Positions 43,780 to 52,716 are shown, counted from the first letter of the stretch. The stretch: 64,000 nucleotides of DNA from Petroclostridium sp. X23 (GCF_030013905.1 NZ_CP124862.1:1-64000); one strand, 5' to 3'. Numbers and translations are program-made. The notes: generated by a model not told the origin, from the sequence alone.

Positions 43780-44544
43780 ATGAGCAATTTAAAGGAAAGA
43801 CTGAGACAGGGCAAAAAGGTAACAGGAGCAATGGTTACATTATTTGATAATCCGGACTTAGCACAAATTTTGAAAGTGTGCGGATATGATTTCTTTATCG
43901 TAGATTGCGAACATGGTTCATTTGATTTCGCTGCAGTAGCAAAATTATTTGGCCTTGCCAGAATGGCAGGAATTCCTGGATTAGTAAGAATTAATGAAGT
44001 GAAAAGGGAAGCAGTACTAAAATATATGGATGCAGGAGCAGCAGGAATCCTTCTTCCAAGTACCGAAACTGTAGAGCAAGCGAAGGCATTGGTGGAATAT
44101 GCGAAGTATGCGCCATTAGGGAATAGAGGCGTATCTTTAACAAGAATGCATACGGGATATGAGAAAGTGACTCCTGTAGATTATATGAAGAAATCAAATG
44201 AGGAAACCATCCTAATGCTTCAAATTGAATCAGTTGCAGGGGTGGAAAATATCGAGCAGTTAATGGCAGTTGAAGGGATAGATGCTGCATTTGTAGGGCC
44301 AAATGATTTAACTCAGGACATGGGAATCATGGGTCAAAAAGATCATCCGAGATTCATTGAAGCTGTAGATAAAATCATTGCCAGTGCAAAAAAGAATAAT
44401 AAGTTTTCAGGGATACATTTAATGTCTACTGATGAGTTGGAAGTATATATTAAAAAAGGAATGACCCTTAACTTATGGTCAAGTGACGTAAATTTATTAA
44501 TGACATTGGCAAAAGAAGGGTTAAGTAAGTTGAATAGTATCTAA
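43780..44544 (+). CDS. HpcH/HpaI-family 2-keto-3-deoxy acid aldolase
   Basis: A 254-residue class II (metal-dependent) aldolase. Motifs: MVTLFDNPDLAQIL, VDCEHGSFDF (with the catalytic His of CEHG), GLVRINEV, the metal-ligand glutamate region LMLQIESVAGVENIEQ and FVGPNDLTQDMG. Related enzymes cleave 2-dehydro-3-deoxy-sugar acids to pyruvate and an aldehyde. It likely follows KdgK or acts on an unphosphorylated keto-deoxy acid. ATG 43780 with AGAGGATGG upstream; last gene of the operon. Confidence 0.9.
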   Translation: MSNLKERLRQGKKVTGAMVTLFDNPDLAQILKVCGYDFFIVDCEHGSFDFAAVAKLFGLARMAGIPGLVRINEVKREAVLKYMDAGAAGILLPSTETVEQAKALVEYAKYAPLGNRGVSLTRMHTGYEKVTPVDYMKKSNEETILMLQIESVAGVENIEQLMAVEGIDAAFVGPNDLTQDMGIMGQKDHPRFIEAVDKIIASAKKNNKFSGIHLMSTDELEVYIKKGMTLNLWSSDVNLLMTLAKEGLSKLNSI

Positions 44545-44690
44545 AAACAAGATAAAAATGATCTTTTATAGTTTCCAAAGCTATATATTACGCTGTCAAT
44601 GAGGCTTTTGTAGGGGCGGGCGACTCTGTCCGCCCGCATATATTATAGTAATGCACCGGGTGATGCGTTTTGTGGTTTTATTATCTTAAA
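44545..44690. other. intergenic hairpins after the uronate operon
   Basis: A weak terminator-like AAGAT/ATCTT hairpin near 44551 is followed by a GC-rich GCGGGCG/CGCCCGC hairpin near 44619-44638 without T-run. The second resembles dispersed intergenic hairpin elements. Confidence 0.45.
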
Positions 44691-44695
44691 AATCA

Positions 44696-44724
44696 TTGAC
44701 ATATTTAAGCAAGTCATTTATAAT
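44696..44724 (+). promoter_or_regulatory. promoter of tRNA-Lys
   Basis: TTGACA (44696-44701) and TATAAT (44719-44724), spacer 17: full consensus. Confidence 0.9.
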
Positions 44725-44744
44725 ACTAGGTGTAAAAAAGATAA

Positions 44745-44820
44745 GCACCATTAGCTCAGTTGGTAGAGCACCTGACTCTTAATCAGGGTGTCCCGGGTTC
44801 GAATCCCTGATGGTGCACCA
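44745..44820 (+). tRNA. tRNA-Lys (anticodon CTT)
   Basis: 76-nt cloverleaf with encoded CCA. Acceptor GCACCAT pairs with ATGGTGC; anticodon stem CTGA/TCAG encloses loop with anticodon CTT; T arm GGGTTCGAATCCC. Followed by a strong terminator. Confidence 0.97.
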
Positions 44821-44828
44821 ATATTCAA

Positions 44829-44866
44829 ACAAGGCTTTCAGAGTTTATTTTCTGAAAGCCTTGCTC
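44829..44866 (+). terminator. terminator after tRNA-Lys
   Basis: CAAGGCTTTCAGA pairs with TTCTGAAAGCCTTG around a short loop; T-run is short (GCTCATTG), so this may mark 3' processing plus termination. Confidence 0.65.
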
Positions 44867-44907
44867 ATTGTGTAGAAATTCAACCAGATAAAAAAGGAGT
44901 GAAACAA

Positions 44908-45204
44908 ATGTATTATACCAAGCAGCAGATTGAAGAATTAGCAAAGCGTGCTGAGGAACAAGCTGAAAAAATGAAAAAAGAGAAAGAAAAACAAGAAAAA
45001 GGTTTTAAATTTTCTTTTGAAGACGGTGAACAAATTATATGTATTTATTGCAAGCATGATCGTTTTCATAAAGGAAGCGCTTTGTTAAATACAAGAGGAG
45101 CAACTTTTTTTGATATGGATTGGCTAAATGATTCGGCAGTAACACTCACTTGTAAAAAGTGTGGATACATACATTGGTTCGCAAGAGAAGTTAAAGAAAA
45201 TTGA
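44908..45204 (+). CDS. zinc-ribbon protein
   Basis: A 98-residue soluble protein with a highly charged helical N-terminus (residues 5-32, lysine/glutamate repeats) and a split zinc ribbon: CIYCKHD near residue 47 and CKKCGYIHWF near residue 83. ATG 44908 lies behind AAAGGAG; the reading frame is open further upstream through the tRNA but that is not coding. Family resembles small clostridial nucleic-acid-binding zinc-ribbon proteins; target unknown. Confidence 0.75.
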   Translation: MYYTKQQIEELAKRAEEQAEKMKKEKEKQEKGFKFSFEDGEQIICIYCKHDRFHKGSALLNTRGATFFDMDWLNDSAVTLTCKKCGYIHWFAREVKEN

Positions 45205-45248
45205 ATTTAAACATAGGTTTATCAGCAAAATAAGTGATGGGTGATAAA

Positions 45249-46616
45249 ATGAACGGATTACCGGAAGAGTTTCTTCTGAAAATGAGAAGTTTGTTAAAAG
45301 ATGAATATAAAGAATTTGTGGAGGCGTATAAAGCTCCAAAGAATTCTGCATTTAGAATCAATACTTTGAAAATTTCTAGTGAGGGTTTTGCCAGAATATC
45401 GCCATTTGAAATTGAACCGATAGAGGAAATAAAAGAAGGATACTATTATAGTACTGAGGAACAACCCGGAAAGCACCCGTATCATAGTGCGGGTTTGTAT
45501 TATATCCAAGAGCCGTCGGCCATGATGCCTGTAAAAGCGCTGGATGTCCAGCCGGGAGAAATCGTGCTTGATTTGTGTGCGGCTCCGGGCGGTAAATCCA
45601 CGCAAATCGCATGTGCGTTAAAAGGGGAAGGTTTATTGGTATCCAATGAAATCATTTCTTCGAGGGCATCTATTCTTGCTGAAAATATGGAACGTTTTGG
45701 CGTCAAAAATGCTATCATTACAAATGAGTCGCCGGACAGGCTATCAAAACACTTTAATGATTTTTTTGATAAAGTACTGGTAGATGCGCCTTGTTCCGGA
45801 GAAGGAATGTTTAGAAAAGAGCCATATGCATGCAGTGAATGGAATACGGATACACCTGTTTCTTGTGCCAAGAGGCAACTAAATATTTTGGATGATGCGC
45901 AAAAGATGCTGAAATCTGGAGGAAAACTGGTTTACTCTACGTGTACCTTTTCACCTGAAGAAAATGAAGGAGTGATTAAGCAATTTCTGCAAAGGTACAC
46001 GGAATTTGACCTATGTGATATATCAGGGTTGCTTAACCTTGAAAGGGGAAGACCTGAATGGGTCAACGGTACCGAGAATCTAATGAAATGCCGCCGGATT
46101 TGGCCTCATAAATATAGAGGTGAAGGGCACTTTGCAGCGTTATTGAAGAAAAGCGGTACTGCATTAGAAAATAGTAATTATAAAAGCATGTCTGTTGTGG
46201 ATAAAAAGAACCTTGAATTATATCTTGGTTTTCAACAAGAAAATCTTCTTTGCAGTCTCGATGGGAATTTGTCTCTGTTTGGTGATCACCTCTATTTGGT
46301 TTCAAATAAAGTATCTCATTTAAAAGGAGTCAAGCTCATCAGGCCCGGTTTACATCTCGGTATTTTTAAAAAGAACCGCTTTGAGCCGTCCCATTCATTA
46401 GCGATGGCACTTCGTAAGAAAGACTTTATACGGAGTGTCTCATATACATCCGATAGTAAGGAGATTCTAAAATATTTGAGGGGAGAAACATTGGAAGCAG
46501 ATATAGAAAACGGATGGACAGCAGTCCTGGTAGATGGCTATCCTCTTGGATGGGGGAAAGTAGTCGGTGGTACACTAAAAAATCATTATCCTAAAGGATT
46601 GAGAATTAATTATTGA
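45249..46616 (+). CDS. rsmF: RsmF-like rRNA (cytosine-C5)-methyltransferase
   Basis: A ~455-residue NOL1/NOP2/Sun-family m5C RNA methyltransferase. SAM motif VLDLCAAPGGKSTQIA, the catalytic DAPCSGEGMFRKEP and the second catalytic cysteine in VYSTCTFSPEENEGV are clear. C-terminal ~150 residues form the RsmF-type and PUA-like RNA-binding domains. Predicted to methylate 16S rRNA. The start is ambiguous (GTG 45234 or ATG 45249) because the ribosome site is weak. Confidence 0.9.
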   Translation: MNGLPEEFLLKMRSLLKDEYKEFVEAYKAPKNSAFRINTLKISSEGFARISPFEIEPIEEIKEGYYYSTEEQPGKHPYHSAGLYYIQEPSAMMPVKALDVQPGEIVLDLCAAPGGKSTQIACALKGEGLLVSNEIISSRASILAENMERFGVKNAIITNESPDRLSKHFNDFFDKVLVDAPCSGEGMFRKEPYACSEWNTDTPVSCAKRQLNILDDAQKMLKSGGKLVYSTCTFSPEENEGVIKQFLQRYTEFDLCDISGLLNLERGRPEWVNGTENLMKCRRIWPHKYRGEGHFAALLKKSGTALENSNYKSMSVVDKKNLELYLGFQQENLLCSLDGNLSLFGDHLYLVSNKVSHLKGVKLIRPGLHLGIFKKNRFEPSHSLAMALRKKDFIRSVSYTSDSKEILKYLRGETLEADIENGWTAVLVDGYPLGWGKVVGGTLKNHYPKGLRINY

Positions 46617-46632
46617 TCAACCCTGTTATTTT

Positions 46633-46700
46633 AACCTGTTATGTAATATGCATTGTCAATCTTGACATAAGATGCATATTATATAGCAGGTTCTTTTGTT
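46633..46700 (+). terminator. terminator after rsmF
   Basis: About 21-bp imperfect stem (46633-46653 with 46672-46692) followed by CTTTTGTTTT. Bases 46700-46850 also hold an inverted repeat TGCTTCAACTAT / ATAGTTGAG...GAAGCA near 46775-46815, before the subtilase gene. Confidence 0.75.
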
Positions 46701-46864
46701 TTGTTGAAATATGTTGCTGCTTTCATCATGTGCCATTACTTATATGATAAGACGTCAGCATTAATTTTCGGTAGTGCTTCAACTATTTTTAATATAGTTG
46801 AGTAGTCAAGAAGCACAAATATTTTTGTAAACATAGTATGCAGTTAGTAAAAGGAGGGTTGATC

Positions 46865-47890
46865 GTGAATTTTAAAATAAGTGATTACAAAGTATTGGAT
46901 ATACGTGATTCTCAAAAAAAGGAAGTCATCGACTACGGGGTAGAAATGCTGGGGGCTCCGCTTGAATGGGGAGAAACCAGAGGGAAAGACATTAAAGTAG
47001 GGATCATAGATACGGGTATTGATTTAAATCATGAAGACCTGCAGGGAAGAATAAAAGAATATGTAAACTTTACAACATCCGATAGAAAGAATGCGACGGA
47101 TGATAATGGGCACGGTACGCATGTAGCCGGTATTATTGCAGCAGAACGCAATAATATAGGTATTGTAGGCGTGGCGCCGGAAGCAGATCTTTATATCGCA
47201 AAAGCTTTTGATAAGGATGGTTCCGCTGAATTCAACGCGATTCGTGACAGTATCCAATGGATGGCAGAAAGAAATGTGGACGTCATAAATATGTCTTTTT
47301 CATCACAGTCTTTCACCAAAGAATATCAGCAGCTCATTTCAGAGGTCAGCCGCAGCGGCATCAGCTTAATATGTGCTGCAGGCAATGAAGGGATCAGTGA
47401 AGAAGGAGATCGAGATACCATCGGGTATCCTGCCCGGTTCGATGAGACAGTGGCTGTTACAGCAGTAGATACCAATAAAAAGAGAACCGATTTCAGTTCT
47501 GTTGGTTCCGAAGCAGAGATAGCAGCTGCCGGTAAGGACATTTATTCATGCTATATGGATAACAGTTATGCTACATTGAGCGGAACATCCATGGCTACGC
47601 CGATGATTACCGGTGCGGTTACATTACTTCAATCCAAAGGATACAGAAGATATAAAAGAAGGCTGACCCCGGAAGAGATTCGATTACTTCTTCATATATA
47701 TTCTGAGGACCTGGGAGATGTCGGAAGAGACTCACAATATGGATTTGGCTTATTTTCTTTCGGAAGAATCAATAAAACCGACTATGTATATAATAATGCA
47801 GCAATAAGAACCAGAGGTATCAGAAATATGAGAGGCATGAATAATAATATGGCACTAAATGCAGTGATTGCAGCAATATTATTATTGTGA
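46865..47890 (+). CDS. intracellular subtilisin-like serine protease (S8)
   Basis: A 341-residue S8 peptidase without signal peptide. The catalytic triad is D49 (VGIIDTGIDLNHED), H83 (NGHGTHVAG) and S242 (SGTSMATP), with oxyanion N174. The short N-terminal region (1-40) resembles the propeptide of intracellular subtilisins (ISP). A hydrophobic C-terminal tail after RGMNNNMALNA (VIAAILLL) is unusual and might anchor the enzyme. GTG 46865 fits AAAGGAGGG; upstream ATG/TTG codons are too close. Roles in intracellular turnover or sporulation are inferred. Confidence 0.9.
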   Translation: MNFKISDYKVLDIRDSQKKEVIDYGVEMLGAPLEWGETRGKDIKVGIIDTGIDLNHEDLQGRIKEYVNFTTSDRKNATDDNGHGTHVAGIIAAERNNIGIVGVAPEADLYIAKAFDKDGSAEFNAIRDSIQWMAERNVDVINMSFSSQSFTKEYQQLISEVSRSGISLICAAGNEGISEEGDRDTIGYPARFDETVAVTAVDTNKKRTDFSSVGSEAEIAAAGKDIYSCYMDNSYATLSGTSMATPMITGAVTLLQSKGYRRYKRRLTPEEIRLLLHIYSEDLGDVGRDSQYGFGLFSFGRINKTDYVYNNAAIRTRGIRNMRGMNNNMALNAVIAAILLL

Positions 47891-48024
47891 CGCATTAATT
47901 TACCATGTGTTGGCATTGGTAAAGAATACAAAGCGTTGAACGTAAATATTCAGCGCTTTTTTCTTGCGCATTGATCGGTAGATGTGTTAAAATATATCCG
48001 AATTGTGAAGGAGGAGGATGTGCC

Positions 48025-48765
48025 ATGTCAGGACATTCGAAATGGTCTAATATAAAACATAGAAAAGAAAAATCAGACGCACAAAAAGGCAAAATATTTA
48101 CAAAAATGGGGAGAGAAATTGCTATTACCGTAAGACAAGGTGGCCCGGACCCAGCGGTAAATTCAAAACTTAAAGATGTTATTGCCAAGGCTAAAGCCAA
48201 CAATATGCCTAATGATACCATTGAAAGAAGTATAAAAAAAGCTTCGGGAGAATTGGGCGGAGCAAATTATGAAGAGATTGTTTATGAAGGATATGGCCCT
48301 TCCGGTGTCGCCGTGATTGTTGAGACAGCGACAGATAATAAAAACAGAACTGCCGGAGAAATGAGACACTTTTTTGATAAGTACGGTGGAAATCTGGGTA
48401 CATCCGGGTGTGTATCCTTTATGTTTGATAAAAAAGGTGTTATCATTGTTGAAAAAGCCGATGATATTGATGAAGACGAATTAATGATGGAAGCGCTTGA
48501 GGCCGGAGCGGAAGATATGGCTGTCGAAGAAGATTTTTATGAGATTAATACGGCTCCCGATGATTTTCATAAAGTTTACAGCGTGCTTGAAGAAAAAGGA
48601 TATACCTTCGCATCTGCCGGTGTGGAGATGGTACCGCAAACGACGACAGTTTTGGAAATTGAAGATGACATCAAGAAGATGAATAAACTTATCGAATTGC
48701 TTGAGGATTTTGATGACGTGCAAAACGTCTACCATAACTGGGATATGCCTGAAGATAGGGAATAG
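48025..48765 (+). CDS. yebC: YebC/PmpR-family transcription/translation factor
   Basis: A 246-residue protein of the YebC/TACO1 family: [19 protein letters not shown] is diagnostic at the N-terminus, then [31 protein letters not shown]. These proteins bind DNA or ribosomes (relief of polyproline stalling in YebC2-type members). Start ATG 48025 has GAAGGAGGAGG upstream. A 24-bp-stem terminator follows at 48817. Confidence 0.95.
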   Translation: MSGHSKWSNIKHRKEKSDAQKGKIFTKMGREIAITVRQGGPDPAVNSKLKDVIAKAKANNMPNDTIERSIKKASGELGGANYEEIVYEGYGPSGVAVIVETATDNKNRTAGEMRHFFDKYGGNLGTSGCVSFMFDKKGVIIVEKADDIDEDELMMEALEAGAEDMAVEEDFYEINTAPDDFHKVYSVLEEKGYTFASAGVEMVPQTTTVLEIEDDIKKMNKLIELLEDFDDVQNVYHNWDMPEDRE

Positions 48766-48816
48766 TAGAGTGTAAACCCAGTCGTTCCAGTAGAAATAAA
48801 GACCAATTGCATAATT

Positions 48817-48886
48817 AAAAAGGTTCAACATTAAAATTTGTGGAATTTTTATTGATTCGCAAAATTTAGTGTTGAACCTTTTTTAA
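48817..48886 (+). terminator. long terminator after yebC
   Basis: A 24-bp stem (48817-48840 with 48860-48883, two mismatches) and a six-T tail. Confidence 0.85.
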
Positions 48887-48919
48887 TAAAAATCAGCTAT
48901 TATAACAAAAACACCAAAA

Positions 48920-48969
48920 TTCGACAAGATATCCGTTTTATTGACAATATTTGTTGGTAGATATATAAT
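48920..48969 (+). promoter_or_regulatory. Spo0A box plus promoter before the 62-aa gene
   Basis: TTCGACAAG (48920-48928) is a Spo0A box with the TGTCGAA core; 12 bases on is TTGACA (48941-48946), then TATAAT (48964-48969), spacer 17. The arrangement is like that at 54571-54612. Confidence 0.7.
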
Positions 48970-49053
48970 AATATTTGAATAGGTCTGCGGAACTATTGAT
49001 TATAAGACTAAAGTACTGGAGTGATGTCGATAACATCGTAAGGGGGAGCATTG

Positions 49054-49242
49054 ATGAATAAGCTAAGTAATATTATTACAAATGAAAATCAAAGGGAAAA
49101 CCTTATAAAAGATTTATTAAATGCTATAAATGATATGGGAGTTTCTACTCCAAAGGATGGGTATATTAATATAGAACGTCAAGAAGACATCATTAAAATT
49201 ACTATTCCAATTGATGTACAGAGTAATAGAATATCATGTTAG
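49054..49242 (+). CDS. 62-aa hypothetical protein under a Spo0A-box promoter
   Basis: A small soluble protein: helical N-terminal half (NKLSNIITNENQRENLIKDLL) and a beta-rich C-terminus (YINIERQEDIIKITIPIDV) with a terminal cysteine. ATG 49054 fits AAGGGGGAG. It has its own Spo0A-box promoter and its own terminator (49277-49307), so it is an independent, probably transition-state regulated gene. Family not recognised. Confidence 0.65.
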   Translation: MNKLSNIITNENQRENLIKDLLNAINDMGVSTPKDGYINIERQEDIIKITIPIDVQSNRISC

Positions 49243-49276
49243 TTCTATATAAACGAATATTGATAAATAACCGATG

Positions 49277-49309
49277 GACAGGATCAGTAATTTCTCCTGT
49301 CTTTTTTAT
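49277..49309 (+). terminator. terminator after the 62-aa gene
   Basis: GACAGGA (49277-49283) pairs with TCCTGTC (49295-49301), followed by six Ts. The 49310-49500 stretch that follows is AT-rich and holds nothing recognised. Confidence 0.75.
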
Positions 49310-49504
49310 TACGCGTATACCTTTATATTTTTGTATTAGTCATTAAGGACATAAGGATTGTCTCTATAGTATTTATGAGATTATTTAGTATAATAACGAG
49401 AATATTAAGCAGTACCTATATTTTGGTATTTAATTGGATCATTATAATATAAATAAAAGAAATATGGATAAATATTACAATACACATTGATATTCCGAAA
49501 ATTT

Positions 49505-49524
49505 GGATAAATATGGTATAATAT
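49505..49524 (+). promoter_or_regulatory. extended -10 promoter of riboswitch-cyclase unit
   Basis: TATAAT at 49517-49522 preceded by TGG (extended -10), without a clear -35. The 20 bases GGATAAATATGGTATAATAT are identical to 2271-2290. Confidence 0.55.
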
Positions 49525-49641
49525 GAAGTTTTTATTTTTATAAAAAGATAGATATAATAGTGCCACGGTTCTGATTATATCAAGGCCATAGTCCTGATGC
49601 GGGCTTTGGATATAAGTGAATATAGGATGTTCGTGTACATC

Positions 49642-49730
49642 GATAATAGCACACTTATCGAAAGATAAGGCCGCAAAGCTATGGGTCTAAGGGAATATCT
49701 ATTTCTACGATTGCCAGGTTGCCGAAATGT
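49642..49730 (+). promoter_or_regulatory. c-di-GMP-I (GEMM) riboswitch
   Basis: Conserved GEMM features are present in order: AGCACACTTATC-GAAA-GATAAGG (tetraloop-capped stem), CCGCAAAGC, GGGTCTAAGG, then GATTGCCAGGTTGCCGAA closing P1. A rho-independent terminator overlaps the region 49751-49782 (AGGTGTATGT/ACATATGCC, TTTTTTG), so ligand binding probably controls termination. An unexplained hairpin (CAAGGCC/GGGCTTTG, 49590-49616) precedes the aptamer. Confidence 0.85.
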
Positions 49731-49750
49731 AATCAATATCTAGCTATTTG

Positions 49751-49782
49751 GAGGTGTATGTAATCACATATGCCTTTTTTGT
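49751..49782 (+). terminator. expression-platform terminator of the riboswitch
   Basis: AGGTGTATGT (with TTGGAGG) and ACATATGCC form a 9-10-bp stem with loop AATC, followed by six Ts. Confidence 0.7.
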
Positions 49783-49814
49783 TTATATATATGCATAAAA
49801 AGGAGGTTCTGTTT

Positions 49815-50504
49815 ATGGATAATTTTTTTATTAGATTTTCTCCGCTCATTTTGCCATTTAAGGTTTTTAGTCTACATGCTTTTGGGTGCATCATAACCCT
49901 ATGGGTTAAAGACCAGTATGTAATACCTATATGGCTCAGTATGGCATTGATTGATGCAGCTTTTGCTTCAAAATACGGTAGTATTATCCAGGAACTATAT
50001 AATAACTCATATAAAGATGCGCTTACCGGAATACAAAATAGACGGTGTTTCTATATGAGAATAATTGATGAAATGGAAAAGGTCAGAACAAGAAACACTC
50101 CGCTCTCTCTTCTTATGATTGATATAGATAACTTTAAACCGATAAACGACACATATGGTCATGATGCAGGAGATGAAGTACTTAAACAAATAGCGGCAGT
50201 ATTAAAAGAGAATGTTAAGAATACAGAGACACTTTCCAGATGGGGAGGAGAAGAATTTACAATCCTGCTGCCGGACACAAATGTTGAGGATGCGATGAAA
50301 TTTGCTGATAAAATTAGAAGCAATATATGGGAACATAGATTTAAATATGAAGATATTACTATAAAACTTACTATTAGTATTGGTGTAGCTTCTATAAACG
50401 AAGTCATGGATATAGGCCAGTTCATCAAAGTTGCGGATAGTGCACTATATAAAGCTAAAGAAAAGAAAAATTTTGTTGAAAGACTTGGACAAGCAGCTTT
50501 GTAA
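49815..50504 (+). CDS. GGDEF diguanylate cyclase under c-di-GMP riboswitch
   Basis: A 229-residue enzyme. N-terminal ~65 residues have two hydrophobic segments (about 20-32 and 38-52) and may be membrane-associated. The GGDEF domain is canonical (KDALTGIQNRRCFY, DIDNFKPINDTYGHDAGDE, SRWGGEEF), so it should make c-di-GMP from two GTP. The inhibitory I-site RxxD five residues before GGEEF is absent. ATG 49815 fits AAAAGGAGG; an earlier ATG at 49770 lies in the terminator. Product feedback through the riboswitch is likely. Confidence 0.9.
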   Translation: MDNFFIRFSPLILPFKVFSLHAFGCIITLWVKDQYVIPIWLSMALIDAAFASKYGSIIQELYNNSYKDALTGIQNRRCFYMRIIDEMEKVRTRNTPLSLLMIDIDNFKPINDTYGHDAGDEVLKQIAAVLKENVKNTETLSRWGGEEFTILLPDTNVEDAMKFADKIRSNIWEHRFKYEDITIKLTISIGVASINEVMDIGQFIKVADSALYKAKEKKNFVERLGQAAL

Positions 50505-50698
50505 GCGGTTATCTCAAAATATTGATGGGTTAGGTTTATACTAATTGTTGACATACATTCTTAATTGATGATTTAGCACGTTTAAAACAAATCTGAAAGA
50601 TTTGCAGGAATTTATTAATATATGTGGAATAATGAAAATATAGGGTACTTATAGGGATAATAAATTTATGAGTCAAATTTTTTTTTGAGGTGATAAAT

Positions 50699-51586
50699 GT
50701 GAAACACGCATTGTTAATATACAATCCATTGTCGGGAAGTTCCAGTATGGCTGAAGAGTTAGACTTGGTTATTGGGCGCTTCCAGCAAAAAGATATATTG
50801 GTTCAGCCATTTCGATTTGAGTATAGTTCAGCAGACAAGCTCAATGATGTTCTAAAACAAGGTAATTATGATTTAATAATCATATCGGGTGGTGATGGCA
50901 CCGTAAATTCTGTTGTGAATATTTTATTTAAAGCAGCTGCGGATGTTCCGGTTGGTATTATTCCATCAGGAACATGTAATGATTTTGCGAGGTGTTTAAA
51001 TCTGCCTGACAGCACAGCGGAATGTATTGACGTTATCTTATCTCAAAAAGTAACGGCTGTTGATGTTGGACTAATCAATGAAGAAACCTACTTTTTAAGT
51101 ACATGTGCAGGAGGATTATTTGTTGATGTATCGTTCAATACGGATAGTGAGCTAAAGAAGAATTTCGGACGAATTGCCTATTACTTAAAAGCGATTAGCG
51201 AAGCTGCAAACTTAAAGCCTTTTTCAATAAAGATTAGAACCGAAGATTGCGTACTGCAGAAAGATATTTTACTATTTCTTATTTTAAACGGCAAGCATGC
51301 GGCGGGATTTTCAAATCTTCTACAAGAAGCTGATATTACCGATGGCATGATGGATATGATATTAATTAAGCATTGTTCCCATGTGGATCTTGCAAGTTTG
51401 TTTTTTAATGTATTAAGCAATAAGTCGTTAAATGATCCGCATGTTGAGAAGCTGAGGGCAGCAGAATGCATATTTGAGTGTAATACGGATATTAACGTAA
51501 GTATTGATGGGGAAAAAGCGAACGCTATGCCAAGCAAAATCAGGTTTATAAATAAGGCTTTAAAAGTTTTTGTGCCTAATGAATAA
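50699..51586 (+). CDS. YegS/DgkB-type lipid (diacylglycerol) kinase
   Basis: A 295-residue cytosolic lipid kinase. Motifs: LLIYNPLSGSS, the GGDGTVNSVVN nucleotide loop and PSGTCNDFARCLNLP. It likely phosphorylates diacylglycerol or a related lipid. GTG 50699 has GAGG at 50686-50689 with spacing nine; the earlier GTG at 50690 is too close. Bases 50505-50698 show no recognised element. Confidence 0.88.
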   Translation: MKHALLIYNPLSGSSSMAEELDLVIGRFQQKDILVQPFRFEYSSADKLNDVLKQGNYDLIIISGGDGTVNSVVNILFKAAADVPVGIIPSGTCNDFARCLNLPDSTAECIDVILSQKVTAVDVGLINEETYFLSTCAGGLFVDVSFNTDSELKKNFGRIAYYLKAISEAANLKPFSIKIRTEDCVLQKDILLFLILNGKHAAGFSNLLQEADITDGMMDMILIKHCSHVDLASLFFNVLSNKSLNDPHVEKLRAAECIFECNTDINVSIDGEKANAMPSKIRFINKALKVFVPNE

Positions 51587-51652
51587 GAAAGTTTTTAAAT
51601 AGAAGAAAAAGTGATATATTATATATAGCATAAAGTATTTTGGAGGTGAAAT

Positions 51653-52246
51653 ATGGCACAATTATTCTTTAGGTATTCAGCGATGAATTCGGGAAAGTCT
51701 CTGGAATTGCTGAAAGTGGCGCATAACTATGAAGAACAAGGTAAGAGAGTGTGGTTATTTACTCCAAGCATTGATGATAGATATGGTGTTGGGAAGATCA
51801 CTACAAGGTTAGGGCTGCAAAGAGAGGCAATGCCGACGGAGAAGTTGTTTAACATTAATGAATTATTGATGAAAGAAAGACCATACTGCATTTTGATCGA
51901 TGAAGGGCAGTTTTTAACCAAAGATGAAGTGATGTGTCTGACCGTGCTAGTGGATGAATATGATATTCCCGTGATTGTTTATGGGCTTAAGAATGATTTT
52001 AGAAACAATTTGTTTGAAGGCAGCCAATATTTGCTGATTTATGCTGATAAAATTGAAGAAATAAAAACAGTATGCTGGTACTGCAATAGAAAAGCGATTA
52101 TGAATTTGAGGATAGATGAAAATGGTAACGGGGTTTATGAAGGGAAGCAGATAGAAATTGGAGGGAATGACAGATATAGGCCGGTGTGTCGGAAGCATTA
52201 TTATAGCCCTATTAAGAATAAAGAAGGGGATATTTACAAAGAGTAA
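51653..52246 (+). CDS. tdk: thymidine kinase
   Basis: A 197-residue type II thymidine kinase. P-loop [13 protein letters not shown], the catalytic IDEGQFL, and zinc-binding cysteines (CWYCNRKA and RPVCRKH). It salvages thymidine to dTMP with ATP. GGAGGTGAAATATG is the start signal. Length matches the family. Confidence 0.95.
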   Translation: MAQLFFRYSAMNSGKSLELLKVAHNYEEQGKRVWLFTPSIDDRYGVGKITTRLGLQREAMPTEKLFNINELLMKERPYCILIDEGQFLTKDEVMCLTVLVDEYDIPVIVYGLKNDFRNNLFEGSQYLLIYADKIEEIKTVCWYCNRKAIMNLRIDENGNGVYEGKQIEIGGNDRYRPVCRKHYYSPIKNKEGDIYKE

Positions 52247-52313
52247 TCATAGTATGCTTATACTGATAGCGGTATATATTAAAAAGCTGTTATCATAAAG
52301 ATTGTAAGGTGAG

Positions 52314-52496
52314 ATGATGTTGAAAACTGTTTTATATATAGTACTGATTACAAGCTTTGTACTTGTCACTTTTTTTGGATTAGGTCCGGTATTTTTAGCT
52401 GATGGCAGCAATGCAGAAAGAATGTTGACTCTTGCGGTGGTTATAATAATATATGCGATACTTATACTGTTATTTAGGCGTTTGTTAAAGAAATAA
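52314..52496 (+). CDS. small two-helix membrane protein
   Basis: A 60-residue hydrophobic protein with two predicted membrane helices (about residues 4-25 and 38-55) and basic C-terminus (LFRRLLKK). AAGGTGAGATG upstream supports ATG 52314 or 52317. Lies 13 bases before the next small gene. Function unknown. Confidence 0.6.
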   Translation: MMLKTVLYIVLITSFVLVTFFGLGPVFLADGSNAERMLTLAVVIIIYAILILLFRRLLKK

Positions 52497-52509
52497 AGGA
52501 GATGAGTCT

Positions 52510-52716
52510 GTGAAGGAAGAACTAATTAATAGAATCAGGAAGCATGAAGGTGAAGTGTTTGTTGCGCATTCTTACTCCTATAAAGTCCAAAACGGAAATA
52601 TCGTCATGGGGTGGAATTGTGAAGAAAATTGTGCAGAATCCTGCGGTGAGATGTTATATCTTGAATATCTGACGGAAGAAGAGCTTAAAGAGTTTTTGGA
52701 TATTTTAGAAGCCTAG
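52510..52716 (+). CDS. small cysteine-containing hypothetical protein
   Basis: A 68-residue acidic protein, GTG start behind AAAGGAGATG. The centre carries three cysteines (WNCEENCAESCGEM) that could bind metal; N- and C-terminal ends are helical. Probably in one operon with the membrane protein upstream. No family recognised. Confidence 0.6.
   Translation: MKEELINRIRKHEGEVFVAHSYSYKVQNGNIVMGWNCEENCAESCGEMLYLEYLTEEELKEFLDILEA

Noticed and set aside
44788..44907. Upstream extension of the zinc-ribbon gene through tRNA-Lys
   Set aside because: Would translate the tRNA and its terminator; ATG 44908 has a proper AAAGGAG site.
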